From Ktedonobacter sp. SOSP1-85 (GTDB lineage: Bacteria; Chloroflexota; Ktedonobacteria; Ktedonobacterales; Ktedonobacteraceae), in assembly GCF_016587415.1 (NCBI RefSeq), contig NZ_BNJI01000001.1, positions 4,937,501 through 5,001,500 on the forward strand: a stretch of DNA of 64,000 nucleotides, given 5' to 3'. Under the pieces are notes generated by a model. It ran no database searches. It saw only the letters and a program-made list of their open reading frames with translations, and was not told the DNA's origin. Of this stretch, positions 8,977 to 18,477 are shown piece after piece; position 1 is the stretch's first letter, and each line of letters starts with the position of its first letter. The translations under genes and the position numbers were made by a program.

Positions 8977-9531
8977 TTAGATCACCAGGCTGATTTGTAA
9001 GGCTCTGCGATGATCTGGATTATCAAAATCAAAGACTGGCGCCTGCCCAGCAGCAGGCTCTTCATCCTCAGTGAGGAGCGGATTGCCACGATTTTCCAAA
9101 AGACGGGGCAAATCTTCTGGCAGCACATATACCAGGAGCAGTTCCCATTCCCTAAAAGAGCGCTTCACGGCGGCTATTAATGCTTCACCCATGTCATGCT
9201 GGTAGCCTTCGCGTACATAGCGCTCAAGCAGGGCATTAAGGTCCCGTTGCGCCATTTCTTTACGAGCCATCTCTTCTGGGGAAAGTGGTTGCTCTTTGTC
9301 CTCAAACTCATCCCAATACCGCAAGTATCTATACCAACAGATTCCATCGCCAAAATCAGGCAGGATGATATAGCCTTCTCCCCCACCTACAGCAGAGTGC
9401 ACAGCGCCCTCAAAGAAGATACATGCCGTAGGGGTGATTTCCTGCTCGTACCAGGGGCAGTCTTCGGAGCTCGCGCTAGGTTACATTGCCTTTTGCCATC
9501 GCTGATGATACGCTTCTACAGTCATTGTCAT
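8977..9531 (-). pseudogene. Hypothetical protein gene interrupted by one stop codon
   Basis: The minus-strand frame begins with ATG (9531) and reads MTMTVEAYHQRWQKAM, then a TAA (9481-9483), then continues in the same frame as PSASSEDCPWYEQEITPTAC… through VHSAVGGGEGYIILPDFGDG and an acidic helical C-terminus. The continuity on both sides of the stop suggests a nonsense mutation in a 184-residue gene. A shorter 141-residue product could start at GTG 9402 in the same frame, but it would drop the EITPTACIFFEGA strand. No family recognised. A decayed gene tail lies just upstream on the same strand. Confidence 0.5.
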
Positions 9532-9602
9532 GGTTTTGTTCTTTCTAATAGCTGCTTTGATAAATAGCTGTCAGGAATTGCGTTGGCAGCGAGAGCACTG
9601 CT

Positions 9603-9830
9603 CTACTTCTCCTTCAGAAGACCGTTCTCGCGCAACTGCTTCCAATGGAGGATCAGCCGTATTTGCCCGCCAACAACTGCTCCCAGGCGCTTTTGGCTTC
9701 TTTCCAGGGGACGAGTTCCCAGTGCGGCGCAATGTTGAGCAGTATGCCATCGTTGAGGTCTAGCGTGAGAGTGAGTATCAGGTCATAAAGCGCTAGCTTT
9801 GATGAACTTGCTGAAATATTGGCGCAGCGT
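9603..9830 (-). pseudogene. Decayed C-terminal fragment of a large protein, possibly a DNA methyltransferase
   Basis: Minus-strand frames give TLRQYFSKFIKASAL, then after a frame change LTLDLNDGILLNIAPHWEL plus VPWKEAKSAWEQLLAGKYG, then after another frame change LHWKQLRENGLLKEK and a stop at 9603. The motif around LDLNDGILLNIAP and VPWKEAKSAW resembles, from memory, the extreme C-terminus of large adenine-specific DNA methyltransferases of phage-defence systems. At least two frameshifts make it non-functional. The family call is weak. Confidence 0.35.
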
Positions 9831-10036
9831 TAGCAACCATGCTTGATAGCTCCTCTAAGGGGAATGCAGCGGAGAAGGAAGAAGTGCGCTGGTACCAGTC
9901 CCCAGTTACTCCCGCCTGTTGTTGTCCCTTCCATTTTATATGAGACAATTCTCAAATGCAACCATTGATCAGTCCAATCAGGGATATACTGATCAAGGTA
10001 CGCCTATTGAGGATTTTTAAGGGCTGATACTGAAAG

Positions 10037-10060
10037 GAGGGCGTCAAATATTTGACACCC
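10037..10060. terminator. Hairpin after the WD40 gene
   Basis: AGGGCGTCAAATATTTGACA together with CCCT forms an almost perfect palindrome immediately behind the minus-strand WD40 stop codon. Only a weak T-rich tail follows, so it is a probable rather than certain terminator. Confidence 0.4.
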
Positions 10061-10066
10061 TCTGAT

Positions 10067-12232
10067 TCATTCGTCCTGCTCTGCATCTTCATCACCTATT
10101 TGTAATGCGGGGAAGGATAGCTCTAGATTTTTACCGTTTTGCAACTGCAGGATAGTAGGTAACAATGCTTGCATGAGCATGGCTTTGGTTTGCTCGTCGG
10201 AACCTGGATGAAGCACCATAACTGTTTGAGCCGCTATCTCTAGAGCATATGTTATCCCTTTTTTCTGCACATCCAGACGCTTCTCCAAGATTTCTAAACG
10301 CTCGCGCTCAAGAGCAAGCTGTTGCCGCTCTTTCTCAAGAAGCGCAGACGCATTTTCCTGCTGAGCCCTTTGCTTCACATTTTCTAATTCTTGCGCTTTT
10401 TCTTGATTCTCTAACTCAGCTCTCTCAATCCTATGTTTTATTTGCGTAATGGCATCGATAGCGACTTTTATGCCTTCTGCCACACTCGGTGCAGAAAGAT
10501 CTACCTTAAAGATTGCCTCAAAAGGTGAGTTGTAAGTGATCCTGGTGAAAGCAAGCTGAGTTTCTTCAACAAAACGTCTATCCCGAGTTTGCGTGTATTC
10601 CATGAGGTCAGCGAATCTTCCCTGGCCTATCAGCCAGCATTTTGTCACAAGGTCGGTCATTGCTGAAAGGAGTGATATGAGAGTAGTTGGGGTGAGAGGG
10701 TCTTCTACAATCCGAATACGAAACACAGATGCGTGCTCTCTTGGTATTGCCGGTTTAATGAAACTTTCTCTACTATCGCTCGGATCAATCCTGCCTTGTA
10801 TTCCATCACTTACTTCAGAGATATCCTGATCAAGTTGCCACACTTGTATAGTTTCATCGTTGCTGGCTGAAGCGATACGTTTGCCATCAGGAGACCAGGC
10901 GATGGCCGTCACCATATCGGAATGCCCTTTATACTGAAAAATTAATTGACCCGTAGTTGGATTCCAGACATGAACGGTTCTGTCATTGCTTGCCGAGGCG
11001 ATTTGGGTACCATCAGGAGACCAGGCAACGTCTCTTACACTATTTGCATGCCCATGGTAAATGAAGTCACTTTTGGCTGTCCTCGTGTCCCATATCTGAA
11101 CGGTATGATTGCTGTTCGCTGCGGCGAGCATGGAACTATCAGGAGACCAGGCAATGTGGCTTATCACCCCTGAATTGCTTCGATAGACCTGCATGAGTTG
11201 TCCACTGGTTGCGTGCCAAACACGTATGATGTGATCTTCACAGGCGGCAATATATGCACTATCAGGAGACCAGGCAACTGCAAGTACCGAAATGACAGGT
11301 CGTAAACCAAGAGAGGTGTCACATCGCAGAATGGTCTCGCCTGTTGTTACCTCCCATATATGCACTGTTTTATCTGAAGCAGTTATGGCACTGCATGCAG
11401 ATGCGATGTATTTGCCATCAGGAGACCAAGACAATGCGTAGATCATACCAGATAGTCCAGAGTGACCTCGGTAGGTGCAGGTGGTCTGTCCTGTTATTGC
11501 ATCCCATACATTGACTATCGTTCCATCTCCTGCTGAGGCAATACGTGAACCATCAGGCGACCACTTAACGGTATAGACCCTAGGAGACGAGGCAAAGTTG
11601 GAGACGTGTGTGAAAGCGTTTCGATACTTGAGGAAGGAGTTTCCTGTATCAGCATCCCACACTCGTACCACTCCATCCCCGCCTGCTGAGGCAATACGGG
11701 TACCATCGGGGGACCAAGAAACTGTCAGCACCCAACCAGAATGAATATTATAGACAAGTATGAATGGTGATGTATGGCTGTTCCCCTGGGAGGTTGATTG
11801 CTTCGGAGATTCTTGTAGTTCTTCTGAAGTATGAGAAGTCATTTCGGAGAACTCCGATTCGTTGGGGATGATCTCTGAAGGTGAAGAATCCATCGGCCTG
11901 GCAAGAGGAGTACTGCGATCTTTCCTACTTATTGCCTCTGATATGCTTGCTAACATAGTTAGCCCTATGAAGAGGAACGGGAGCAGGAGAGGTAGTAACA
12001 AAGAGGTTATAGATAAAGTGTTTACAGCAATAGGAGGAAGAAGAAAGAAAACAAGAAATGATAAACATATAAGGAGGATCAGGAGTAGGAGGGCATAAAG
12101 TATTTGGTTCTTTGCGTTTACTATACTGCTCTGATCACCTCCAGAGAGGACATACCTCACTGCTCCTAGTAAGAGATAGAAATCAGCAAGAGCAGAAAAA
12201 ACAATAATTACAAACTCGATAAAAACCTTCAT
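10067..12232 (-). CDS. Membrane-anchored seven-blade WD40 protein with C-terminal coiled coil
   Basis: 721 residues from ATG 12232, chosen over the upstream start because AGGAGG lies 12 nt before it. The N-terminus has several hydrophobic segments (MKVFIEFVIIVFSALADF; LLLILLICLSFLVFFLLP; a third around LLLPLLLPFLFIGLTML). A Ser/Pro/Glu-rich linker leads to seven WD40 repeats of the form VxxVxWSPDGxxIASAxxDxxVxVWD, enough for one closed propeller. The C-terminal 250 residues include a long charged coiled coil (KERQQLALERERLEILEKRL) and an acidic end. Bacterial WD40 proteins are usually interaction platforms; the architecture suggests a membrane scaffold. The partner is unknown and the gene stands alone. 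Confidence 0.85.
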   Translation of the reverse strand: MKVFIEFVIIVFSALADFYLLLGAVRYVLSGGDQSSIVNAKNQILYALLLLILLICLSFLVFFLLPPIAVNTLSITSLLLPLLLPFLFIGLTMLASISEAISRKDRSTPLARPMDSSPSEIIPNESEFSEMTSHTSEELQESPKQSTSQGNSHTSPFILVYNIHSGWVLTVSWSPDGTRIASAGGDGVVRVWDADTGNSFLKYRNAFTHVSNFASSPRVYTVKWSPDGSRIASAGDGTIVNVWDAITGQTTCTYRGHSGLSGMIYALSWSPDGKYIASACSAITASDKTVHIWEVTTGETILRCDTSLGLRPVISVLAVAWSPDSAYIAACEDHIIRVWHATSGQLMQVYRSNSGVISHIAWSPDSSMLAAANSNHTVQIWDTRTAKSDFIYHGHANSVRDVAWSPDGTQIASASNDRTVHVWNPTTGQLIFQYKGHSDMVTAIAWSPDGKRIASASNDETIQVWQLDQDISEVSDGIQGRIDPSDSRESFIKPAIPREHASVFRIRIVEDPLTPTTLISLLSAMTDLVTKCWLIGQGRFADLMEYTQTRDRRFVEETQLAFTRITYNSPFEAIFKVDLSAPSVAEGIKVAIDAITQIKHRIERAELENQEKAQELENVKQRAQQENASALLEKERQQLALERERLEILEKRLDVQKKGITYALEIAAQTVMVLHPGSDEQTKAMLMQALLPTILQLQNGKNLELSFPALQIGDEDAEQDE

Positions 12233-12467
12233 GTTAAATATTTTCCTCCTATGTAGGGTGTTGTGCAATGAAAAATAATCGTTTTAAGAATTTAGATTTG
12301 CAGTTCTCTTGAACAGGTTTTGTTTTACTATCTTTTCCTATAAAGAACGCGCAGAGCTTATGAGTTTTTTACTTGAAAATGCATTTTTATAGATATGAAT
12401 TCAAGACAATTTTGTGAAGAAGGTAATATAAGAAAAATTATGCATATGTCAACAGAGGATATTTTTC

Positions 12468-12965
12468 CTAATTATACCGATATATATATGTGCCGCTCAC
12501 AATGCGAAGTGAGTCGACCTGGGGTAAGCTAAAGCCATAGCTTGCTACATAGAATGGCTCACCATGCTGTAAGGCAAGCGTACTAAACTTCCTCGCTAAA
12601 CCCTTCATGTACGGTCCCGCTGCAAAAATAAAGATGACCTTGGTTTCAGGCGGCAAGTCGATAAACCAAAAGTCGCGCCACAGTATTTTAATCTGTTTAC
12701 CATAGTGGCGGCAGCGCAGCCATCCTATAATGCACAAGAGCGGATTAATTTCGTAACCATATGCTACTAATCCCTGTCTAGCAGCAGCCAGCAGTACTGT
12801 TCCATCTCCCGAGCCAAGATCAACAATCAGATCGCCTGGCTTTAGTTCAAGCCCTTTCAATACAGCCTCTACATCTTTATAATGTGCTGGGAGATAGGGC
12901 GCACCGCGTAACATCGTCAGACCAAACGTTAGGAATATAATAATTGCCAAACCAATGAGAAACAT
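12468..12965 (-). CDS. Membrane-tethered class I SAM-dependent methyltransferase
   Basis: 165 residues. One N-terminal membrane segment (MFLIGLAIIIFLTFGLTML) is followed by a compact Rossmann methyltransferase: VDLGSGDGTVLLAAA is motif I (SAM binding) and YGYEINP supplies the acidic residue of motif II. It is short for the superfamily and lacks an obvious substrate domain, similar to the small lipid or protein methyltransferases of this type. The substrate cannot be predicted. It is a single gene. Confidence 0.75.
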   Translation of the reverse strand: MFLIGLAIIIFLTFGLTMLRGAPYLPAHYKDVEAVLKGLELKPGDLIVDLGSGDGTVLLAAARQGLVAYGYEINPLLCIIGWLRCRHYGKQIKILWRDFWFIDLPPETKVIFIFAAGPYMKGLARKFSTLALQHGEPFYVASYGFSLPQVDSLRIVSGTYIYRYN

Positions 12966-13477
12966 GATTCACCTTCCTAAGTTAAAATCCGCTTTAAGCA
13001 GCATCATTTTATTTTTTGTGCCTGGCGGTTTAACTCCTGACATCGCCCGAAGGCCCGATTATAGAAGTTCTGTATGTGTTTCATCGGGTCCTAAAAATCG
13101 TTTGTGTGTTATGTCTAGCAAATCTTCTAGCCCACGCTTCTCGATGGAACACTTTTTTTGCCTTTTGATTGGGATATAGCGGAAAAGTTTATTTTTCAGC
13201 GAACACACTTTGATCATCACCCGCTTTTATAGAGAGTTCCAGGAGAGGCACAATATTATTTGTGCCACCCCTGCCAACTTGGGTCAAGTTCAGCAGATGT
13301 GGGAGGGTGGGTGCTTTGAGCAGATGACCGAGAAGCCAGATGTACACCTTCTTCTCTTTTCGTTCCAGGCCTGCTTTCTATAAAGAACGTACAAACACAT
13401 CTATTCGTCCCCTAAATTTTCCAGAACGACACGTTTACCCCTTTGCATTTGAAATGGAAAGGAAGAATATTGAGAGG
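12966..13477. other. Intergenic region without a recognisable gene
   Basis: Short open frames on both strands lack ribosome binding sites and family resemblance. The last 140 bases are open in the frame of the next gene, but the likely start lies at 13478. Confidence 0.4.
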
Positions 13478-14119
13478 ATGAATAATGATGAACCAACGCA
13501 ACCATACCAGTCTCCATTCCCACTACCCCCACATTACGCGCCATTAACCCCTCCTCCCCCACCGCGCCAAACCTTTACACCGTGGGGCTGGTATCGACGC
13601 CAGTCGAAAAGAGCGCAGGGGGGTATTGGTTGCTTTACCGTTGTCGTTGCATGTCTGCTCTGTTTTACGTGTGCTAGCGCAAGCGCGCATACATCTTCAG
13701 GCAACTCGCTTGCGGCAGAACAGGCATCGCCCGCAGTGAAGGTTCAATACACCAAGACGAACCCGACGAGCCCAACGCCAACCCCATCGCCAACCCCAAA
13801 ACCTTCGCCCACGCCGACGCCAAAACCGCCGACACCAACGCCGGTGCCGACACAATTACCACCACCACCAACGCCGACACTTGTGCCAGCCCAGGCGAGT
13901 GGTGTGAATGGGAATCCCTGGGGCTACAATTTTACCCCTGGGAACGTGATTTACTCGCCTCCGGGCGCCTTTTGCACTTATTTTTCATGCATTAGCAGTT
14001 TCTGGAACGGGCATGGCTATGTTGAGGAGTGCCAGGACGGGATGTATAGCAAGTCTGGCGGCATTCGTGGAAGCTGTTCGCATCATGGAGGTGATCTCCA
14101 ATCACTCTATTCTCACTAA
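13478..14119 (+). CDS. Membrane-anchored protein with Pro/Thr linker and DUF3761-like C-terminus
   Basis: About 213 residues from ATG 13478 (MNNDEPTQPYQ, with GGAAG upstream). The order is: a cytoplasmic Pro-rich N-terminus, one membrane segment (GCFTVVVACLLCFTCASASA), a long Thr-Pro/Ser-Pro repeat linker (TPTPSPTPKPSPTPTPKP), then a small cysteine-containing domain ending in YVEECQDGMYSKSGG and GSCSHHGGDLQSL. The last pattern (C-x-DGxYSxS…GxCSxHGG) matches DUF3761, a small extracellular domain of unknown function. It is probably exported, with the domain held off the surface by the rigid linker. Confidence 0.75.
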   Translation: MNNDEPTQPYQSPFPLPPHYAPLTPPPPPRQTFTPWGWYRRQSKRAQGGIGCFTVVVACLLCFTCASASAHTSSGNSLAAEQASPAVKVQYTKTNPTSPTPTPSPTPKPSPTPTPKPPTPTPVPTQLPPPPTPTLVPAQASGVNGNPWGYNFTPGNVIYSPPGAFCTYFSCISSFWNGHGYVEECQDGMYSKSGGIRGSCSHHGGDLQSLYSH

Positions 14120-14334
14120 GAGGCAGAAACCACGTAAGAGTTGGCAAGCACTTCTTATACAACAATTCGCCGTAAAGTAAAATACGGGAAATGTATTTCC
14201 CATTGATCATACGGCTCTATCAATTCCCAATTACAAGCATAGCGGGGTATACTCTGCTTTCCGAGAACGTTTAAAGCGAGGTACACTCTATAGAAGTGAG
14301 CCGTATTCAGTACAAGAAATATTGAGGGGTGGAT

Positions 14335-14589
14335 ATGGACGATATCGAGCAACTCATAGCGAATTTGCGGACAGTCTATGCGAGTCTAGCGTTTCTGCGA
14401 CAGGTGGAAGGACCAGAACTACTGGTAGCTGGGCGTGCTGAGCAAACACGGCAACAAAAGGACGCAATGCTGATAGCATATCGTCAGTTGGAATCCTCGA
14501 TTGACGAATTGGGGCAGCAGGTTGAAGAGGAACGACAGCGAATGGATGTGGCACTGCAGCAATATGGCGACCCAGAGAAGCTGAGATAA
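14335..14589 (+). CDS. Small helical protein, unknown
   Basis: 84 residues from ATG 14335 (AGGGG 5 nt before it); a GTG two codons upstream is too close to that site. It is predicted to be almost entirely helical and charged (IEQLIANLRTVYASLAFLRQ, then LESSIDELGQQVEEERQRMD), so it is a likely short coiled coil. No family recognised. The opposite-strand frame is a shadow. Confidence 0.55.
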   Translation: MDDIEQLIANLRTVYASLAFLRQVEGPELLVAGRAEQTRQQKDAMLIAYRQLESSIDELGQQVEEERQRMDVALQQYGDPEKLR

Positions 14590-14866
14590 TGCCTGCGAAC
14601 CTCACAGATAGTTTTCTCATCCTTCTTCAAAAGCGCGAGAGAAAGCCTCTGTGGGGTTTGATTGCAGGTGCTATGAAACGACTGAAGGTGCATAGAGCAT
14701 AGGCTGTCAGCTTATATGCAATTGAGTGTAAATTGGTAACAAAGCTCGTGAATGGAAACAATATGCTCTCCGTTCTTTGGGAACCGAAATTACCAAAATT
14801 TGGTAATACGATTATTCATAGAAATACCTGCTAAAAAAAATTGGATAACTTGAAGGGCATCTGTGA

Positions 14867-14908
14867 ATTCCTCCAGATACTGTCTCATGAGACAGTATCT
14901 GGAGGAAT
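14867..14908. repeat. Perfect 42-bp palindrome
   Basis: The arms ATTCCTCCAGATACTGTCTC with A and its exact complement meet with no spacer at 14887/14888. There is no T tract. It lies in a 460-base gene-free gap; it could be a protein-binding palindrome or a small repeat element. Confidence 0.7.
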
Positions 14909-14986
14909 CTCTCCTTGCTTGTTTACGAATGACTGCATTTCTTTTTCTGTAGAAGTGCTCTCATCACCTCTTCTTTCTAGAGCAAG

Positions 14987-15025
14987 AAGGCTACGCCCTT
15001 CTAGAAGGGTGTAGCCTTTCACTTT
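14987..15025. terminator. Hairpin terminator between convergent genes
   Basis: AAGGCTACGCCCTTC (14987-15001) pairs with GAAGGGTGTAGCCTT (15004-15018) with one wobble pair. CACTTTT follows on the plus strand. It lies just past the stop of the minus-strand gene that ends at 15050. Confidence 0.55.
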
Positions 15026-15049
15026 TCAAGCCTTTCTTGAGGTGGCGGC

Positions 15050-15556
15050 TCAGTACTCACCTTTGTTGTCAGGAGTCTTCTCCTGCTGTTCAGCAAGGGG
15101 TGTTCCCGCTATACGCTGACAATAGCGCTTTGCAGCCTCTCCTCCAAAGAAGCCAGCGAGGATGGTTTGGGCGTCAAAATGCTGACCAAAGCAAGTCACG
15201 CCACCTGGGGCAAACGAGAGTACCGCCAGAGCCTGTGCAACATGATTGAAGAGCTTAGCAGTTTCTCCTCTCCCCTGACTCCCAAAAAGAAGGCGATCTC
15301 CTTTTGATGCGAGGAGTGTTCCTGCCTGACGGGCAGCTTCCAGATCCTTCTCATCGGGGCCCTGTCGTTCATAGAGTGCCAGCACACGTAGTGGAACGGC
15401 GGCACTGAGCGCGATGGCGAGATGGCTTGATGCGACTGAAGGCTGCTCAGTGGCATGAGATGATGTACTCATGGGAGGGCGTGAGTTTGTTGTCTTCTGG
15501 CTTGCTGCCGCTTGTCGTTCGGCACGGCGTTGTCTTTTCGCTTGTCGTTCTGACAT
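15050..15556 (-). CDS. Hypothetical protein of the mobile-element backbone
   Basis: 168 residues with a good ribosome site (AAGGAG, 8 nt). The N-terminus is strongly basic (MSERQAKRQRRAERQAAASQ), followed by a Ser/Thr linker and a hydrophobic, glycine-rich C-terminal domain (FGGEAAKRYCQRIAG). No family recognised. The basic head suggests nucleic-acid contact. It is the leftmost of a run of minus-strand genes that share the same start-site style. Confidence 0.6.
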   Translation of the reverse strand: MSERQAKRQRRAERQAAASQKTTNSRPPMSTSSHATEQPSVASSHLAIALSAAVPLRVLALYERQGPDEKDLEAARQAGTLLASKGDRLLFGSQGRGETAKLFNHVAQALAVLSFAPGGVTCFGQHFDAQTILAGFFGGEAAKRYCQRIAGTPLAEQQEKTPDNKGEY

Positions 15557-15583
15557 AGATGTATCTCCTTTTTTGAACGCAAC

Positions 15584-15634
15584 AATGCCTCCTACTCAGC
15601 TGTGATCATGGCCGAGCAGGAGGCATTCCTTTTT
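15584..15634 (+). terminator. Hairpin with T tract on the plus strand
   Basis: AATGCCTCCT (15584-15593) pairs with AGGAGGCATT (15618-15627), then CCTTTTT. It lies in the 5' leader of the minus-strand gene at 15050-15556, so it would stop plus-strand (antisense) transcription. The rest of the gap to 16088 holds no convincing gene. Confidence 0.45.
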
Positions 15635-16088
15635 CATAACAAGCATGCAGAGATGACGTGCCTTCTCTGCATACTTGTTGTCTTGATACTGTTTCTCTGT
15701 CTTCTCTTTCGTCTGTTTATGAGTGTGCGCTTGAGACCCAGCAGGAACGTGATCCTATCACCATGTACGTAGTGCGGTCTTGCTGGAACGAAAGCAGCAC
15801 ACCACTGTGGGAGTGCGGAGAGGAAGGAAGAGGGGGGATGAAATGAAACAGCGAAATCTGGCTAGGTGGGTCAGTCAATGAGCGTCGAGAGGATGTCACA
15901 ATCACAGGTGATCCCTGGCGCTCTGAGCTGCGCCAGATGGCTTTCGACATTCAGACCCAGACAGCTGTATGCTCAAAGATGTGGTTACACCAGTAGCACC
16001 AGCCACTCTTGGTCGGCCTGGCATGGCACTGCTGGGGTTCTTGTAACCAGGGTAGAGAGGGCATCGAATTGGCGTTGATCCAATAATG

Positions 16089-17444
16089 TCACGCTGTCCC
16101 TCCCATCGTGTTCTCATTACCACCTTTGCTGTCCTCTGGAGAAGGTGCCCGCTGAGCCTCTCTCCTATCTTGGAGCGGATTCACGGGAGTGGAGAGCGAG
16201 CCTTCATAGCTGATCTCAGCACACCTGGTCCAGGACAGCAGGAAGAGTTGCCATGAGGCTTCAAGCAGCGTGGTGTCTACCCCTCTGGGGAACAGGAACC
16301 AGACGGCTCTGGGGCGGCGTTTCTGACAGTCTGGGAGTATTTCCGGGTCTATCCAGGGAGAGATATCGCTCAACACCTCCTTCCAGGGAGTGTAGAAGAG
16401 ATGAAGACAGTAGAGCCGCGCCGGGTGTGTGAGCTGCTCTTGCTTTGAGAACAGTTCGTCAAAACACTGCCAGTGCATCCGCAGAGCATAGCCGTGAGCC
16501 TCGAAGCAAAGCTGGTTGACTAAAGCAAGTGCCTCTTGCAGCGAGGCCTCATCCTGGACCACCTGGCGGCTTCGCTCATAGGACATCGTTCCCAAGGTCA
16601 CTGCCTGCCAGGAGCGCATGGCGAGACGAGTGCGCAACGCCTCTTCCTGGTGGGCGCAGGAGGCGAGCGTCCGCTGGAGCATCTCTACCGCGCTCGCCAG
16701 AAGTGTACTTTCTCCCAGGCGAGAGAGGGGGCCAAAAAGGGCGTCTGGATCAGGATCGTCTTCTGGCTCATGCATGATTTCCCAACAGGGATGCAGGGCG
16801 CACCGGTCAAAGGTGAGCACCTCACCTAGGAAGGCCGGGTGTGTCTTGTCGCCAGTGAGCACGTCGTGGAGGAGTTCACCGCTCCACCCGCGTGCCGTGG
16901 CCTCACACCAGAGTTGCTTGAGCGCGCACTCGGTGCGCTCCATATCCCTGCTCCCAAGAATGGCTGAGGTGGCCAGGCGCTGCTGCAAGCAGGCCTCCAC
17001 CTCGTCAAAGATGTCTTCTACGCACACCTTTGAGAAGAGATGCTCTCTACCCCAGTCTCGGGCCAGGGTGATGGCACGCTGCCAGGTCGCTCGTTCTTCC
17101 GCCCATTCCTCTTCAAACGAGGCATAGGGCAGCGTGGGAGGACACTGGGCATGGGCTAGTTCGTGGAGCAGGGTTCGCAATGCCTGTTCCTCTGGTATAT
17201 CGGGGGCATACCAGACCCAGATGTCATGCTCCTCGATGGAATAGGCCCCTGCTGCGCGAACATCCAGTGGCTGGCGAACCACCAGAAGCGTACTCACCTC
17301 GATCCCTGAGGCTCTGGCACACTCCCACAGGTGCAGAAATGCTTCGGGAGGCGGATCGATCAGAGGGTCAGGTGCCTCTGGTGGAAGCGATGCACGCAAC
17401 TCCTGGAGTTGACGGGTGAATGTGGAAACTCGGCGGTTATGCAT
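16089..17444 (-). CDS. HExxH putative zinc metalloprotease-like protein
   Basis: 451 residues from ATG 17444. The start overlaps the stop of the upstream gene by 8 nt (ATGCATAA), indicating translational coupling; the frame extends further upstream but would deepen the overlap. The N-terminal third holds TLLHELAHAQCPP, an HExxH zinc-protease signature, preceded by a short beta region (DIWVWYAPDIPEEQALR) as in ImmA/IrrE-like peptidases, with candidate third ligands EEEWAEERATW. The remaining 300 residues are helical and unrecognised. ImmA-type proteases on mobile elements cleave repressors; that role is inferred. Confidence 0.6.
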   Translation of the reverse strand: MHNRRVSTFTRQLQELRASLPPEAPDPLIDPPPEAFLHLWECARASGIEVSTLLVVRQPLDVRAAGAYSIEEHDIWVWYAPDIPEEQALRTLLHELAHAQCPPTLPYASFEEEWAEERATWQRAITLARDWGREHLFSKVCVEDIFDEVEACLQQRLATSAILGSRDMERTECALKQLWCEATARGWSGELLHDVLTGDKTHPAFLGEVLTFDRCALHPCWEIMHEPEDDPDPDALFGPLSRLGESTLLASAVEMLQRTLASCAHQEEALRTRLAMRSWQAVTLGTMSYERSRQVVQDEASLQEALALVNQLCFEAHGYALRMHWQCFDELFSKQEQLTHPARLYCLHLFYTPWKEVLSDISPWIDPEILPDCQKRRPRAVWFLFPRGVDTTLLEASWQLFLLSWTRCAEISYEGSLSTPVNPLQDRREAQRAPSPEDSKGGNENTMGGTA

Positions 17445-18363
17445 GCGTGGCTCTCCCTCTCGTGCGCGGGGCGGAGGTCGTGGGCACGGCAAGCTCTGTG
17501 CCCAGATGTTGCATCACGACGAAGAAACAGTCGGCCAGTTCCGGGTCTTCTGGCATCTCGTGCAACGCACGCCAGAGGTCATTATAGGCTGCCTGCCAGT
17601 GCTGCTGTTTGGCATGGAGTAACCCACGAATATGAAAGAACCGCCCACACGTGGGATGGAGACGAATCGCGGCGTTGAGATTCTCCATGGCTTCCTGGTG
17701 AGAGCGCAAGAGGGAACAGACGCCGCCACGCTGGGCATAGAGCTCGGCATACGCCTCCGCCCGCTCCTCTTGCCGTGGCAGACGTGGATCAGGGCTGATT
17801 GGCGTGAGGATGTTTGAAAGCACCCTGTGGGCCTTGTGCAGATGTCGGAGCTGAATGAGGACCTTCGCGTCGTACCAGGTCCACGCTAACAGGTCATACT
17901 CCTGTGGGTGGAGCCAGGCCCGGGCCTGTTTCCAGAGTGGGAGCGCATCTGGGTAGCGTTCCTGTGCTGTGGCGAGGACGGCGAGCACCAGACAGACGAG
18001 CCCTTCCAGTTGCCTCGTGGCTCCCCCTCTACAGCCGTTCGTGTGTTGCAGGAGTGCATGCAGATCCTGCCGTGCCTGCTCAGGGGCACCAAGCAGGGCA
18101 TAGGTGGTCCCACGTTGCAGCAGCAGGCGTTGCGTGTCCTTGTTTTTCGGGAAGAAGCGCGCGCGTGGGTTGGACTGAGAGTGCCTCATGTGTGCTGACC
18201 AGATGGTCACGAGCTTGGCAAGGTGTGTGCGTTCAACGGTGCCATCGTCGCTGACGCAGGAGCACACCTCTATGAGCGGATGCGTTGGATGCAGGATGAG
18301 GATCTGGCGCAAGGCATACCCGATCTCTGATGCGAGTGTTGGTGCTGGTGATGAAATGGACAT
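17437..18363 (-). CDS. TPR-like helical repeat protein
   Basis: 308 residues. AAGGAG lies 12 nt before ATG. Repeated helix pairs with TPR-like residues are visible (LLLQRGTTYALLGAPEQARQ, AYAELYAQRGGVCSLLRSHQ, FFHIRGLLHAKQQHWQAAY). TPR proteins mediate protein contacts. It is coupled by an 8-nt overlap to the HExxH gene behind it, so the two probably act together. It lies downstream of a degenerate exonuclease gene on the same strand. Confidence 0.6.
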   Translation of the reverse strand: MSISSPAPTLASEIGYALRQILILHPTHPLIEVCSCVSDDGTVERTHLAKLVTIWSAHMRHSQSNPRARFFPKNKDTQRLLLQRGTTYALLGAPEQARQDLHALLQHTNGCRGGATRQLEGLVCLVLAVLATAQERYPDALPLWKQARAWLHPQEYDLLAWTWYDAKVLIQLRHLHKAHRVLSNILTPISPDPRLPRQEERAEAYAELYAQRGGVCSLLRSHQEAMENLNAAIRLHPTCGRFFHIRGLLHAKQQHWQAAYNDLWRALHEMPEDPELADCFFVVMQHLGTELAVPTTSAPRTRGRATHA

Positions 18364-18477
18364 AATGGAACAGAACTCCTTTCAAAACTGAGAACATGGT
18401 CTGATGGTGAGGTACCAGAGGAGAGGGCAGTATTGTTGCTTTCTCCCGTTGGTGTGTTTGTGTCGTGTGGGCAAGGG

